A stretch of DNA of 64,000 nt from Alloalcanivorax marinus (GCF_016785095.1 NZ_JAEKJB010000009.1:124001-188000); one strand, 5' to 3'; numbered from the stretch's first letter, positions 1 through 9,419 are shown. The notes: generated from the letters alone by a model not told the origin. Made by a program: numbers and translations.

Positions 1-132
1 ACCGAGGCGTTGCTGGCGATCGACGACCCGGCCCTGCTGGAGGCATTCCCGCGCCAGCGTTTCGTGCCGGCGTCCAACGACGACTACCAGGCCATCGAGG
101 ACACCGCCGAGGCCATTGGCCTGTTGGACTGA
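1..132 (+). CDS. PhnD-like ABC transporter substrate-binding protein, C-terminal end only
   Basis: An open frame enters from the left edge in frame 1 and stops at TGA 130-132, giving the last 43 residues, ending DTAEAIGLLD. The tail, with a F-V-P-A-S-N-D-D-Y stretch before a final helix, resembles the C-terminus of periplasmic phosphonate/phosphite-type binding proteins (PhnD family), but so little is visible that this rests mainly on the PhnC- and PhnE-like genes that follow after 2 bp. It would deliver an oxyanion-type ligand to the permease. The ligand cannot be read from this fragment. Confidence 0.6.
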   Translation, partial: TEALLAIDDPALLEAFPRQRFVPASNDDYQAIEDTAEAIGLLD

Positions 133-134
133 CG

Positions 135-797
135 GTGAGCGACGCCCTGTTCCGGTTCCACGGCGCGCGTCTGGGCCACGGCGACGCCACCGTGTTCGCG
201 GCCCTGGACCTGAGTATCCAGCGCGGCGAAACCGTGGCGCTGCTGGGCGCCTCCGGCAGCGGCAAATCCACCCTGCTGGCGGCACTGCGCGCCCAGCATG
301 AGGCGCTGTGCGCCTGGTGCCCCCAGGAGCAGGCCCTGGTGCCCATGTTGAGCGTGTTCCACAACATCTACATGGGTGGCCTGCACCGCCACGGCACCTG
401 GCACAACCTGCGCACCCTGCTGCGCCCCGGCGCCGCCGACCGCGCCGAGGTGGGCGCCCTGGCGGCGCGCCTGGGCCTTACCGACAAGCTGTTCACCAGC
501 GTCGACCGGCTGTCCGGCGGCCAGGCCCAGCGCACCGCCCTGGGCCGCGCCCTCTACACTCAAAGGCCGGTGCTGCTTGGCGACGAGCCGGTCTCCAACC
601 TGGATGAGCACCAGGGGCTGGCGCTGATGCGACACGCCCTGGCCGCCCATGACACCGCCGTGGTGGCGATGCACGATCGCGCCCTGGCCCTGGCCTGCTT
701 CCAGCGCGTGCTGGGCCTGCGCCACGGCGAGCTGGTACTGGACGCCCCGGCGGCCAGCCTCACCCTGGCCGACCTGGACGCCCTGTACCGACCATGA
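135..797 (+). CDS. PhnC-like ABC transporter ATP-binding protein
   Basis: 220-residue ATPase subunit. Walker A GASGSGKST lies near residue 36, the Q-loop region at WCPQEQALV, the signature LSGGQAQRTALGRAL near residue 120, Walker B VLLGDEP, and the switch histidine in VAMHDRA. Length and the Q-loop context match PhnC-type ATPases of phosphonate/phosphite importers. The start is GTG at 135, two bases after the binding-protein stop, and the stop overlaps the permease start as ATGA (794-797), so the three genes are one translationally coupled importer operon. The substrate is not fixed by sequence. The adjacent selD fusion makes a selenium oxyanion one possibility, as inference only. Confidence 0.85.
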   Translation: MSDALFRFHGARLGHGDATVFAALDLSIQRGETVALLGASGSGKSTLLAALRAQHEALCAWCPQEQALVPMLSVFHNIYMGGLHRHGTWHNLRTLLRPGAADRAEVGALAARLGLTDKLFTSVDRLSGGQAQRTALGRALYTQRPVLLGDEPVSNLDEHQGLALMRHALAAHDTAVVAMHDRALALACFQRVLGLRHGELVLDAPAASLTLADLDALYRP

Positions 798-2296
798 ACG
801 AGCGCCCCGCCACCACCGCCGCCGGCTGGCGCCGCGCCAGTGGCTGGCTGCTGCTGGCCGGCCTGGTGGCCTTCGCCTGCGCCGATCTGGCGGTGACCCG
901 TACCGCCCCGGGGGCCGAGCTGCTGCGCGTCGCTCAGGGCTTCCTGGCGCCACGCCTGCTGGGCGAGCATGGCCTGGGCGCCGGCGAGCTGGGCCGCGCC
1001 CTGGCCAACACGCTGGCGTTCGCCTTCCAGGGCGTGGCCTTCGGCGCCGCCGCCGGCTTCCTGCTGGCGCTGTTCTGGCACCGGCGCGCGGTGCGCGCCG
1101 CCGCCGCTTCGGTGCGCGCCGTTCATGAGCTGTTCTGGGGATTGCTGCTGATGCAGGTGGCGGGGCTGTCGCCGCTCACCGGGGTGCTGGCCATCGCCCT
1201 GCCCTACGCCGGCATCTTCGCCAAGGTGTTCGGTGAAATGCTCGAGGAGGCGGACCCGGCGCCGGTGGCCAGCCTGCCCCGCGCGCGCCAGCGTTTGAGC
1301 ACCTTCTTCTATGCCCGCTTGCCGCTGATCGCCGCCGACGCCCGCGCCTACACCGCCTACCGGCTGGAATGCGCACTGCGTGCCTCGGCGATTCTCGGTT
1401 TCATCGGGCTGCCGACCCTGGGCTTTCATCTGGAGACCGCGTTCCGGGAGGGCCATTACAGCCAGGGCGCCGGCCTGCTGTATCTGCTGTTCGCCCTGAT
1501 CCTGACCCAGCGCCTGTGGTTGCGCGCCCGGCTGGTGCCGGTTTATCTGCTGGCCGCGCTGCTGTGGGCGCCGCCGCTGGGCCAGGGCGACTGGGCCACC
1601 CTGGTGCGCTTCGTCACCCAGGATCTGGTGCCGGCACCCCTGGCCCGGGATCAGGGCTGGGCGGCCCTGGGCGACTGGGGCTGGATGCTGTGGCGCGAGC
1701 AGGTCGGCCCCGGCCTGTGGAACACGCTGGTGCTGGGCATGGCGGCGCTGCTGCTCACCGCGCTGCTGGCGCTGCTGTTGTTTCCGCTGCGCTCGCCGCT
1801 GTTCGGTAACCGGCTGACCCGGTGGCTGGGCCACGGCCTGCTGGTGGTGCTGCGCACCACCCCGGAGTTCTTCCTGGCGTTCTTCCTGCTGATCATCCTG
1901 GGGCCGTCCATGCTGCCCGGCATTCTCGCCCTGGCGCTGCACACCGGCGCCATCATCGGCCATCTCACCGGCCGCTTCAGCGAGGGGCTGCGGCTGCGCG
2001 CCGATAGCGCCCGGGGCATCAACCGCTATGCCTACGAAGTACTGCCCCGGCTGTCGCCCACCTTCCTGGCGCTGTTGCTGTACCGCTGGGAAATCATCAT
2101 GCGCGAAACCGCCGTGCTGGGTATTCTTGGTATTCATACCCTGGGGTTCTACATCGACTCCAGCGTGGCGGAGTTCCGTTTCGACCGCACCCTGGTATTG
2201 ATCCTCGCCACGGTGTGCCTGAACCTCGCCGTGGACGCCTTTTCCCGCCGCCTGCGGGCGCGCCTGCGCCTGGCCCGCGAAGGGAGGCTGTGTTGA
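794..2296 (+). CDS. PhnE-type ABC permease with two fused permease domains
   Basis: 500-residue integral membrane protein with about twelve hydrophobic segments. It contains two copies of the binding-protein-dependent permease fold. Each ends in a PhnE-like coupling segment: RASAILGFIGLPTLGF near residue 195 and RETAVLGILGIHTLGF near residue 437. A PhnE subunit is normally about 260-290 residues and works as a dimer, so this is a tandem fusion giving a single-chain permease. The start ATG overlaps the ATPase stop. It would carry the ligand captured by the upstream binding protein across the inner membrane. Confidence 0.85.
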   Translation: MNERPATTAAGWRRASGWLLLAGLVAFACADLAVTRTAPGAELLRVAQGFLAPRLLGEHGLGAGELGRALANTLAFAFQGVAFGAAAGFLLALFWHRRAVRAAAASVRAVHELFWGLLLMQVAGLSPLTGVLAIALPYAGIFAKVFGEMLEEADPAPVASLPRARQRLSTFFYARLPLIAADARAYTAYRLECALRASAILGFIGLPTLGFHLETAFREGHYSQGAGLLYLLFALILTQRLWLRARLVPVYLLAALLWAPPLGQGDWATLVRFVTQDLVPAPLARDQGWAALGDWGWMLWREQVGPGLWNTLVLGMAALLLTALLALLLFPLRSPLFGNRLTRWLGHGLLVVLRTTPEFFLAFFLLIILGPSMLPGILALALHTGAIIGHLTGRFSEGLRLRADSARGINRYAYEVLPRLSPTFLALLLYRWEIIMRETAVLGILGIHTLGFYIDSSVAEFRFDRTLVLILATVCLNLAVDAFSRRLRARLRLAREGRLC

Positions 2297-2333
2297 ACCC
2301 ATGCCACCATTGCGAAACGCTGAAGGACCCCGC

Positions 2334-2390
2334 ATGAAGCCTGCCGTCCGCCGCCTTACCCGCCGCCCCCGAGGAGTCCCCCGATCATGA
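2334..2390 (+). CDS. possible 18-codon leader peptide upstream of the selD fusion
   Basis: A short frame starts at ATG 2334, seven bases after an AAGGA, and ends in a TGA whose bases overlap the ATG of the selD fusion (ATGA at 2387-2390). It would encode a very basic peptide with several Arg residues (MKPAVRRLTRRPRG...). The same frame is open back to another ATG at 2301. The coupling geometry is suggestive, but high-GC sequence makes short frames cheap, so this may be chance. Confidence 0.25.
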   Translation: MKPAVRRLTRRPRGVPRS

Positions 2391-4594
2391 GGGCATCCGT
2401 GGCGAACCAGGATCTGGTCATGGTAGGCGGCGGTCACAGTCATGCCCTGGCTCTGCGCATGCTGGCCATGAAGCCGGAACCCGGGCTGCGCCTGACGCTG
2501 GTGTCACCGGACAGCCTGGCGGCCTATTCCGGCATGCTGCCGGGCCTGGTGGCCGGCCACTACCGGTTGGAGGAAACCCACGTGGACCTGCGGCGGCTGT
2601 GCCAGGCATCCGGCACCCGCTTCGTGCGCGCCCGGGTCACCGCGCTGGACCCGGCGGCACGGCGGCTGACCCTGGACGATGGCAGCACCCTGGAATACGA
2701 CTGGCTAAGCCTGGACGTGGGCGCCACCCCGGACCTGGAGACGGTGCCCGGCGCCGCCGAGCACGCCGTGCCGGTGAAGCCGGTCAGCGATTTTCATCGC
2801 CGCTGGCGGGCCCTGCTGGCCGATCTGGACCACCGCACCGACGAGCTGGCGATCACCGTGGTGGGGGGCGGCGCCGGCGGCACCGAGATGGTGCTGGCGG
2901 TGGCCCGGGCGCTGATCGAACACGGCCTGGCGGCGCGCCTCAGCCTGGTTACCGCCGGCGATCTGCTGCCCGGCTACCCGCGCGGCGTGCGGCTGCGCAT
3001 GGCGCGGCGGCTGGCGGACGCCGGCGTGCGGCTGCGCACCCATGCCCGGGTACAGCGGGTGGACGCGGGGCGCCTGACCCTCGGCGACGACACGCTGGAT
3101 TACGACTTTCTGCTCTGGTGCACCGGGGTCAAGGCCGCCCCCTGGCTGGCGGCCAGCGGCCTGCCCTGCGACGGCTCCGGCTTCGTGCGGGTGAATGAAC
3201 ACCTGCGCAGCCCCGCCGACGAGCGGGTGTTCGCCGCCGGCGACTGCGCCGCCTTCCCCGGCGATCTGCCCAAGGCCGGGGTGTACGCGGTGCGCCAGGC
3301 CCGTGCACTGGCCCATAACCTGGCCGCCGCCGTCGCTGGCCGCCGGTTGCGGACCTACCGCCCGCAGAAGCGTTTCCTGTCCTTGCTGTCCGCCGGCGAC
3401 CAGGACGCGGTGGGCAGCCGGGGCGTCGGACCGGGCGTGGCCGGCCCCTGGGTGTGGCGCTGGAAGGACCGCATCGACCGCCGCTTCATGGCCCGCTTCG
3501 ATGAGCCGCTACCGGCGATGACGGCGGCGCCGGCGGACTCCGCGCCGTACTGCGCCGGTTGCGGCGCCAAGGTTGGCGCCGGCGCCCTGAGCGAAGCCCT
3601 GGCGCCGCTGCGCCCGTTCGCCCGTGAAGGCGTGGAAGCCGGCCTGCACCAGGCCGACGACGCGGCCGTACTGAACTGGCCGGCGGGGCAACGGCTGGTG
3701 CAGACCCTGGACTATTTGCCGGCCTTCCTCGACGAGCCCTATCTGTTCGGTCGCGTGGCCGCCCTGCACAGCCTCAGCGACCTCTACGCCATGAACGCCA
3801 CGCCCCATTCCGCCCTGGCCACCGTGAGCCTGCCACGTCATCACCCGCGCCTGCAGGGCCGTGACCTGCAACGGCTGATGGCCGGCGCCGTGGCGGAACT
3901 CAACCGGGCCCGCTGCACCCTGGTGGGCGGCCATACCATCGAGGGCCCGGAGCTGGCCGCCGGCTTCACCGTGAATGGCGCCGCCGCGCCAACGGCGCTG
4001 TGGCACAAAAGCGGAGGCCAAGCCGGCCAGACGCTGATCCTGACCCGCCCGCTGGGCATCGGCATTCAACTGGCCAGCCTGATGCGCGGCCAGGCCCATG
4101 GCCCCTGGCTGGATACCACCCTGGACACCATGCTGGCCGGCAACGGCCCGGCGCGGGACGCCCTGGCCGGGCTGACCGATACCCGCCCCGGCGCCTGCAC
4201 CGACGTGACCGGCTTCGGACTGCTCGGCCATTTGCTGGAGATCTGCGAGCAAAGCGCCGTGGACGCGCGCCTGGACCTGGATGCGATCCCGCTGCTGCCC
4301 GGCACCCTGGCGCTGGTGGAGGCGGGTGTGGTCAGCACCCTGAAGCCGGCCAACGATCAGGTGCTGGCCCGCTGCGAGCACCGGGGCGTGGCCGAGGACG
4401 ACCCGCGCCTGGCCGCGCTCACCGACCCTCAGACCGGTGGCGGACTGTTGTTCAGCATCGACCGGGAACGCGCCGCGGCGGCACTGGCCGCGCTGCGCCG
4501 CCATGGCCTGCACGCCACGCAAGTCGGTGAGCTGACTGTAAAAAATCACAAAGCTTTCGCCACCCTGACGTTGCACGGCGACGGCCCATGCTAG
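2387..4594 (+). CDS. selD: selenide, water dikinase fused to an N-terminal NADH-dehydrogenase-like flavoprotein domain
   Basis: 735 residues in two parts. Residues about 10-370 are a pyridine-nucleotide-disulfide oxidoreductase/NDH-2-like domain: first Rossmann motif VMVGGGHSHA, second ITVVGGGAGGTE near residue 165, and VFAAGDCAAFP near residue 285. Residues about 385-735 are selenophosphate synthetase (PurM/AIR synthase fold), which makes selenophosphate from selenide and ATP. The catalytic segment reads CAGCGAK: the Cys equivalent to E. coli Cys17 is residue 392 and Lys20 is residue 395, while E. coli Cys19 is Ala. The fusion occurs in several bacteria, where the flavin domain is presumed to supply reduced selenium. 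No selA, selB or selenouridine synthase gene is in the window. The start ATG follows GAGGAG. Confidence 0.9.
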   Translation: MRASVANQDLVMVGGGHSHALALRMLAMKPEPGLRLTLVSPDSLAAYSGMLPGLVAGHYRLEETHVDLRRLCQASGTRFVRARVTALDPAARRLTLDDGSTLEYDWLSLDVGATPDLETVPGAAEHAVPVKPVSDFHRRWRALLADLDHRTDELAITVVGGGAGGTEMVLAVARALIEHGLAARLSLVTAGDLLPGYPRGVRLRMARRLADAGVRLRTHARVQRVDAGRLTLGDDTLDYDFLLWCTGVKAAPWLAASGLPCDGSGFVRVNEHLRSPADERVFAAGDCAAFPGDLPKAGVYAVRQARALAHNLAAAVAGRRLRTYRPQKRFLSLLSAGDQDAVGSRGVGPGVAGPWVWRWKDRIDRRFMARFDEPLPAMTAAPADSAPYCAGCGAKVGAGALSEALAPLRPFAREGVEAGLHQADDAAVLNWPAGQRLVQTLDYLPAFLDEPYLFGRVAALHSLSDLYAMNATPHSALATVSLPRHHPRLQGRDLQRLMAGAVAELNRARCTLVGGHTIEGPELAAGFTVNGAAAPTALWHKSGGQAGQTLILTRPLGIGIQLASLMRGQAHGPWLDTTLDTMLAGNGPARDALAGLTDTRPGACTDVTGFGLLGHLLEICEQSAVDARLDLDAIPLLPGTLALVEAGVVSTLKPANDQVLARCEHRGVAEDDPRLAALTDPQTGGGLLFSIDRERAAAALAALRRHGLHATQVGELTVKNHKAFATLTLHGDGPC

Positions 4595-4627
4595 TGTTTG
4601 GCCATCATTTCAAGTGGAGCGATGCCA

Positions 4628-5017
4628 ATGAAGAAGTCCATCACGGGCGCCTTGACCGCCCTCGTCATGCTGATTACCCAAGGCTTGTTCGTCCCCGCCG
4701 CCCAGGCCGCCATGGTGACCACCGATGGCATGGTCGCCAATGAACAGCGCGCCGCCATGGAACAGAAAGTCATGCGTTTCATGGAACGGGACGCCGCCGC
4801 CAAGGTACTCGCCGAAAACGGCGTTACCCGCGACGACGTGCAGCAGCGCCTGAGCCGCCTGAGCGACTCCGAACTGCAGCAACTGGCCACCAAGGCCGAC
4901 CAGATGCCCGCCGGCAGCGGCGTGGTGGGCGTGATCCTGGCGGTGATCCTGATCCTGGTGCTGCTTGATCTGCTCGGCGCCACCGACGTGTTCCCGGTCA
5001 TCGATCCGATCGGGTGA
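4628..5017 (+). CDS. PA2779-family small membrane protein
   Basis: 129 residues from the ATG at 4628, chosen over the in-frame ATG at 4622 because the GTGGAG Shine-Dalgarno (4614-4619) is only 2 bases from 4622 but 8 from 4628. An N-terminal signal sequence ends near AAQA. The middle is a helical stretch rich in Glu, Gln and Arg, with a C-terminal membrane segment VVGVILAVILILVLLDLLG. It matches the PA2779 family, which is regularly found next to the PA2778-type cysteine peptidase, as here. The two genes overlap (TGATG). Function is unknown. The topology suggests a periplasmic helix tethered at its C-terminus to the inner membrane. Confidence 0.8.
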   Translation: MKKSITGALTALVMLITQGLFVPAAQAAMVTTDGMVANEQRAAMEQKVMRFMERDAAAKVLAENGVTRDDVQQRLSRLSDSELQQLATKADQMPAGSGVVGVILAVILILVLLDLLGATDVFPVIDPIG

Positions 5018-5934
5018 TGCCCCTGCCCCTGAAGCGCGGCGGCCGTCCGGTCGCCGCCTTGCTGCTGGGCCTGCTGCTCGCGGCCTGTCAGACCGTCCCC
5101 CCGCCCCAGGAGGCGGAACACCCTCCCCAGCAATACCTGGACGTGCCTTTCATTGCCCAGGACGCCTATCAGTGCGGCCCCGCAGCCCTCGGCATGATGC
5201 TGCAATGGAATCGGCTGCCCGGTGACAAGGAGGCCCTGGTGGACGAGGTCTGGTTGCCGGAACGCAAAGGCGCCCTGGGCATTGAACTGAAGGCCGCCGG
5301 TCGCGCCCGCGGCCTGCTCGCCTACCCGGTGCAATCCCCGGATGCCCTGTTCGCGGAAGTGCAGGCCGGCCACCCGGTGCTGGTACTGCAGAACCTGGCC
5401 CTGCCGCAATGGCCCATGTGGCACTACGCGGTGGTGATCGGCTACCGCGATGGCGGCGAGCGCATCGTGCTGCACAGTGGCACCAAGGAAGCCACCAGCA
5501 GCCATTGGAACCGCTTCCTGCGCACCTGGGCGCGGGCGGAGTACTGGGGTTTCGTGTTGTTGCCCCCCGGCGAAATGCCCGCCAGCGTGAAGCCCGAACC
5601 CCTGCTGCGCGCCCTGGCGCCAATGCAACAGGACGCCCTGGCGCACTGGCGGGCGGCGGTGGCCCGCTTCCCGGACAATGGCCGCCTGCGTTTTGGCCTG
5701 GCCAATGCCCTGTGGGCGGCACAAAAGCAGGATCAGGCGCTGGATGCCTACGAACGCACCGTGACCCTGGCCCCGGAGCTGGCGCCGGCCTGGAACAACC
5801 TGGCCTACGCGCGCCGTGACGCCGGCGACCAGGCCGGCGCCCGCGAGGCGGTATGTCGGGCCCGGGCCCTGGCGCCGGACAGCGACAACATCGCCGACAG
5901 CGTCAAGGAGATCACCGGCGACGCGGGATGCTGA
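5017..5934 (+). CDS. PA2778-family C39-like cysteine peptidase lipoprotein with TPR tail
   Basis: 305 residues. A lipobox LLLAAC gives a lipoprotein signal. A papain-like C39 domain follows: the putative catalytic Cys in QDAYQCGPAALGMML (about residue 52), then the His in MWHYAVVIGY, and an acidic/Asn partner downstream in the W-N-R region. The C-terminal third carries tetratricopeptide-like helices (LANALWAAQKQDQALDAYE). C39 enzymes cleave leader peptides after double glycine, but this lipoprotein form is anchored on the periplasmic side, so a different substrate is likely. The ATG at 5017 overlaps the preceding stop; a GTG one codon upstream is also possible. Confidence 0.82.
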   Translation: MPLPLKRGGRPVAALLLGLLLAACQTVPPPQEAEHPPQQYLDVPFIAQDAYQCGPAALGMMLQWNRLPGDKEALVDEVWLPERKGALGIELKAAGRARGLLAYPVQSPDALFAEVQAGHPVLVLQNLALPQWPMWHYAVVIGYRDGGERIVLHSGTKEATSSHWNRFLRTWARAEYWGFVLLPPGEMPASVKPEPLLRALAPMQQDALAHWRAAVARFPDNGRLRFGLANALWAAQKQDQALDAYERTVTLAPELAPAWNNLAYARRDAGDQAGAREAVCRARALAPDSDNIADSVKEITGDAGC

Positions 5935-6011
5935 CCCGGACGCCGTCGGCGGCTATCGTATTTGAGGCGAACAACGCCTAAGCTGCGCAAAAACGACGGA
6001 AGACAACGCCT

Positions 6012-9000
6012 GTGTGGATTCGACTCTTGTTGCTGGGGCTGCTGTACGCGGCGACCCCGGCTCTGGCGCAAAGCCCCGCTGATTTCACCCTGCCCGGGAT
6101 CGCCGACCTGGAGAAACAGCTGGCCGGCGACGGCGGCGGCGACAACAACGGTGGCGGCCAGAACGGCGAGAGCGGCCAGGATAATCCGGAACACCGGGAA
6201 ACCCTGGAAAAGACCCTGGAACTGCGCCGCGAAATCGACGCCAACCGGGAACGGATCGACGCGCTCAAGAAACAGCAGGCCGAAGCGCCACGCCGCCGCG
6301 CCCGCCTCGGCAACGACCTGGACGAAGCCCGCCGCGAGCGTCAGCAGGACTGGCGTCAGCGCTATCAATCCCTGTCCCTGGCGGCCCTGGCCAAGGAACT
6401 CAGCGACCAGCTCGACGCCCTGGAACAGAATCAGCAAACGCTGGCGCGGGTCAGCAGCGAGCTGACCCGCGCCCAGACCCTGCCCGAACGGGCACAGACC
6501 ACCATCAGCGACAGCCTGTCGCGCATGGATGAGATCCGCCAGCGACTGAACCGCCAGGAAGAAAACCTGGACGACGCCGAGAAGACCCGCCTGCAAACCG
6601 AACTGACCACCCTGGAAACACGCATTCAACTGCGCAACCAGGAATTGTCCGTGGCCAGCACCCTGGAAGAACTGTCGCGGCTCAACAAGCGGGTGCTGGA
6701 AGCCCAGGAAGCGGTGATTCAAAAGCGCCTGGACGTGCTGCAGCCGATGATCAACGAGCGCCGCGAACAAAGCCTCAGCAATGAAATCGGCGACGACGAG
6801 ACCGACCTGCCCGCCGCGCTGGCCGACCATCCCCGGCTCAAGCAGGCCCGCGAGCGCAACGACGAGCTGCGCGACCAGCTCAAACAGACCAGCAACGACG
6901 TCAACGACCTGATTCGCGAAGTGATCAGCGCCGAGACCCGGCTCGACCGGGCGCGCTCGCTGTCGAGCACGGTGAACGATCAGATTCGCATGCTCGACGG
7001 CAGCCTGCTGCTCTCGCGCATTCTCTACGAGCAGCAGAAGAGCCTGCCGGAATATCACCCCCAGGAAGGCCTGGACAAACTGATCAGCGATACCCGCCTG
7101 GCCCAGTTCGACCTGCGCCAGGCCATGCAGGAACTGGAAAGCCGGCCCCTGGAAGTGGAGAACACGGATGAGTTGCCGCCCGCCGAGCGGCAACAACTGG
7201 ACGACGCCCTGCGCCGGCTGGCGGACAGCCGCCTGGAACTGCTCAACCAGCTCGACCAGGAGCTGGGCCGCAAGCTCAACATTCTGGTGCGGCTGAATCT
7301 GTCCCAGGAGCAGCTACGCAAGATCACCGAAAATCTGCACGACACCATTTCCGAGCAGACCTTCTGGATGCCCAGCACCCAGCCGTTGCCCGCCTGGATA
7401 CGCGATTTCCCGACTCAGGTGCGCGATCAGGTCCATGACATTCCCTGGGCGCGGCTGGGTGACGACGCCGCCGAACTGATGAAGAACAAGTGGCCGTGGC
7501 TGTTCCTTCCCCTGCTGCTGGCCGGGCTGCTGTGGCTGTGGCGGCGGCGCCTGCGCGCCCGTCTGCGCGCGCTCAATGGCGACATCGGCTTTCTGAAACG
7601 GGACAGCCAGCGGCACACGCCAGCGGCCATCGTGATCACCACCCTGGTGAGCGCGCCGGTACCGCTGGCCATCGGTCTTCTGGCGTGGGGGTTGTGGACG
7701 CAACCGGGCACCTTGAGCACGGTGCTGGGCGCGGCTCTGGCCAAGATCGCCCTGCTATGGATGGTGTTCGAGCTCTGTTACCGCCTGCTGGCGCCCAAGG
7801 GCATCGCCCAGCGCCATTTCCGCTGGCAGGCGGAAGGCAACCTGGTACTGCGCCGGCGGCTGCTGGTGGTGGGCCTGACCATGGTACCGATGACCCTGGT
7901 GATCGCCTTCGGCGAGGAATGGCCGGCCCAGCTCAGCAACGACCGCATTGGCCTGGTGACCATGGTCGCCTGTCTGCTGGTGATCAGTGTGACCCTGTCC
8001 CGGGCCGCCCTGGCCTACCGCGCCCGGCGCTACTCCCGCACCCTGCGCGGCGCCGCCGTGGTGCTGTGCGCCGGCGTGCCGTTGATACTGGTGGCCCTGA
8101 TCGTGGCCGGCTATTACTTCACCGCCGTGCGTCTGTCCGGACGCATGATCGACACTTTCTATCTGTCCCTGCTGTGGATTCTGCTCGACGCTACCGCCGT
8201 GCGGGGCCTGGCGGTGGCCGCCCAGCGCCTGGCCTACAAACGGGCCGTGGCGGAGCGGGACGCCGAGCCCAAGGAAAACGTGGAAGGCGTGGAAGTCGAG
8301 GAGCCCCAGCTCGACCTGCAGCAGATCAACCAGCAATCCCTGCGCCTGATCCGGCTGGCCCTGCTGGGTCTGTTCGGGCTGCTGCTGTACTGGGTGTGGG
8401 CGGATGTCATCAACGCCTTCTCCTACACCGACACCATCGTGCTCTGGCAGAGCACCGAGGGCAGCGGCCTGAACGCCACCAACACGCCGATCAGCCTGGG
8501 CGACGTGATCACCTCGCTGGCCATCGGCGCCGGCACCTTCATGCTGGTGGCCAACCTGCCCGGCCTGCTGGAAGTGCTGCTGCTGTCACGGCTCAACCTG
8601 CGCCAGGGGTCCAGCTACGCGGTCACCACCCTGCTCTCCTATCTGGTGATCGTGCTCGGCGTGATCGTCGCCCTGGGTTCACTGGGGCTGTCCTGGAGCA
8701 AGATGCAGTGGCTGGTGGCGGCCCTCGGCGTGGGCCTGGGCTTCGGCCTGCAGGAGATTTTCGCCAACTTCATTTCCGGCATCATTATCCTGTTCGAACG
8801 GCCGATCCGCATCGGCGACGTGATCACCATCGAGAATCTGTCCGGCACGGTGAGCCGCATCCGCATTCGCGCCACCACCATCATCGACTTCGACCGCAAG
8901 GAGATCGTCATTCCCAACAAGGTGTTCGTCACCGAGCGGCTGATCAACTGGACGCTCTCGGACACGATTACCCGCCTTACCATCAAAGTGGGGTTCGCCT

Positions 9001-9419
9001 ACGGCTCGGATCTCACGGTCTGCCACGACCTGCTTGAGAAGGTGGCCAGGGACAACACCCGGGTGCTGAGTGATCCAGAGCCTCTGATCCTGTTCATGGC
9101 CTTCGGCGCCAGCACCCTGGATCATGAGTTGCGGGTCTATCTGGGAGAAATCGGCGACATCCTGTTCGCCACCGATGAGATCAACAAGGCCATCGACGCG
9201 GCCTGCCGGGAGCATGGCGTGGAGATCGCCTTCAACCAGATCGATGTGCACCTGCGCTCCACCACCGACGACGTCAAGATACTGGAAGCCGGCGGCGAAC
9301 CCGCCGACGCCGAACAGCGCCGGGGCGGCGACACCCGTGGCCATTACGGCAACACCCGGAGCCATTACCACGACGGCGATGAGCCGCCCAAGGGCGTCGG
9401 CGACGAGGGTGAGGAATAG
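6012..9419 (+). CDS. large mechanosensitive channel of the MscK/MscM (KefA) type
   Basis: 1135 residues, the size class of E. coli MscK (1120) and MscM (1107). A signal peptide ends at PALA. Residues about 50-460 are a periplasmic coiled coil of the MscS-porin type, with many Glu/Arg/Gln heptads. From about 495 there is a row of membrane helices, then the MscS pore and beta domain with GLGFGLQEIFANFISG near residue 908 and RPIRIGDVITI after it. The final about 60 residues are a charged, Gly/His/Asp-rich tail. It should open under membrane tension and release solutes on osmotic downshock. The start is GTG; no better-placed ATG keeps the signal peptide. It is followed by a REP pair and a convergent gene. 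Confidence 0.9.
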   Translation: MWIRLLLLGLLYAATPALAQSPADFTLPGIADLEKQLAGDGGGDNNGGGQNGESGQDNPEHRETLEKTLELRREIDANRERIDALKKQQAEAPRRRARLGNDLDEARRERQQDWRQRYQSLSLAALAKELSDQLDALEQNQQTLARVSSELTRAQTLPERAQTTISDSLSRMDEIRQRLNRQEENLDDAEKTRLQTELTTLETRIQLRNQELSVASTLEELSRLNKRVLEAQEAVIQKRLDVLQPMINERREQSLSNEIGDDETDLPAALADHPRLKQARERNDELRDQLKQTSNDVNDLIREVISAETRLDRARSLSSTVNDQIRMLDGSLLLSRILYEQQKSLPEYHPQEGLDKLISDTRLAQFDLRQAMQELESRPLEVENTDELPPAERQQLDDALRRLADSRLELLNQLDQELGRKLNILVRLNLSQEQLRKITENLHDTISEQTFWMPSTQPLPAWIRDFPTQVRDQVHDIPWARLGDDAAELMKNKWPWLFLPLLLAGLLWLWRRRLRARLRALNGDIGFLKRDSQRHTPAAIVITTLVSAPVPLAIGLLAWGLWTQPGTLSTVLGAALAKIALLWMVFELCYRLLAPKGIAQRHFRWQAEGNLVLRRRLLVVGLTMVPMTLVIAFGEEWPAQLSNDRIGLVTMVACLLVISVTLSRAALAYRARRYSRTLRGAAVVLCAGVPLILVALIVAGYYFTAVRLSGRMIDTFYLSLLWILLDATAVRGLAVAAQRLAYKRAVAERDAEPKENVEGVEVEEPQLDLQQINQQSLRLIRLALLGLFGLLLYWVWADVINAFSYTDTIVLWQSTEGSGLNATNTPISLGDVITSLAIGAGTFMLVANLPGLLEVLLLSRLNLRQGSSYAVTTLLSYLVIVLGVIVALGSLGLSWSKMQWLVAALGVGLGFGLQEIFANFISGIIILFERPIRIGDVITIENLSGTVSRIRIRATTIIDFDRKEIVIPNKVFVTERLINWTLSDTITRLTIKVGFAYGSDLTVCHDLLEKVARDNTRVLSDPEPLILFMAFGASTLDHELRVYLGEIGDILFATDEINKAIDAACREHGVEIAFNQIDVHLRSTTDDVKILEAGGEPADAEQRRGGDTRGHYGNTRSHYHDGDEPPKGVGDEGEE

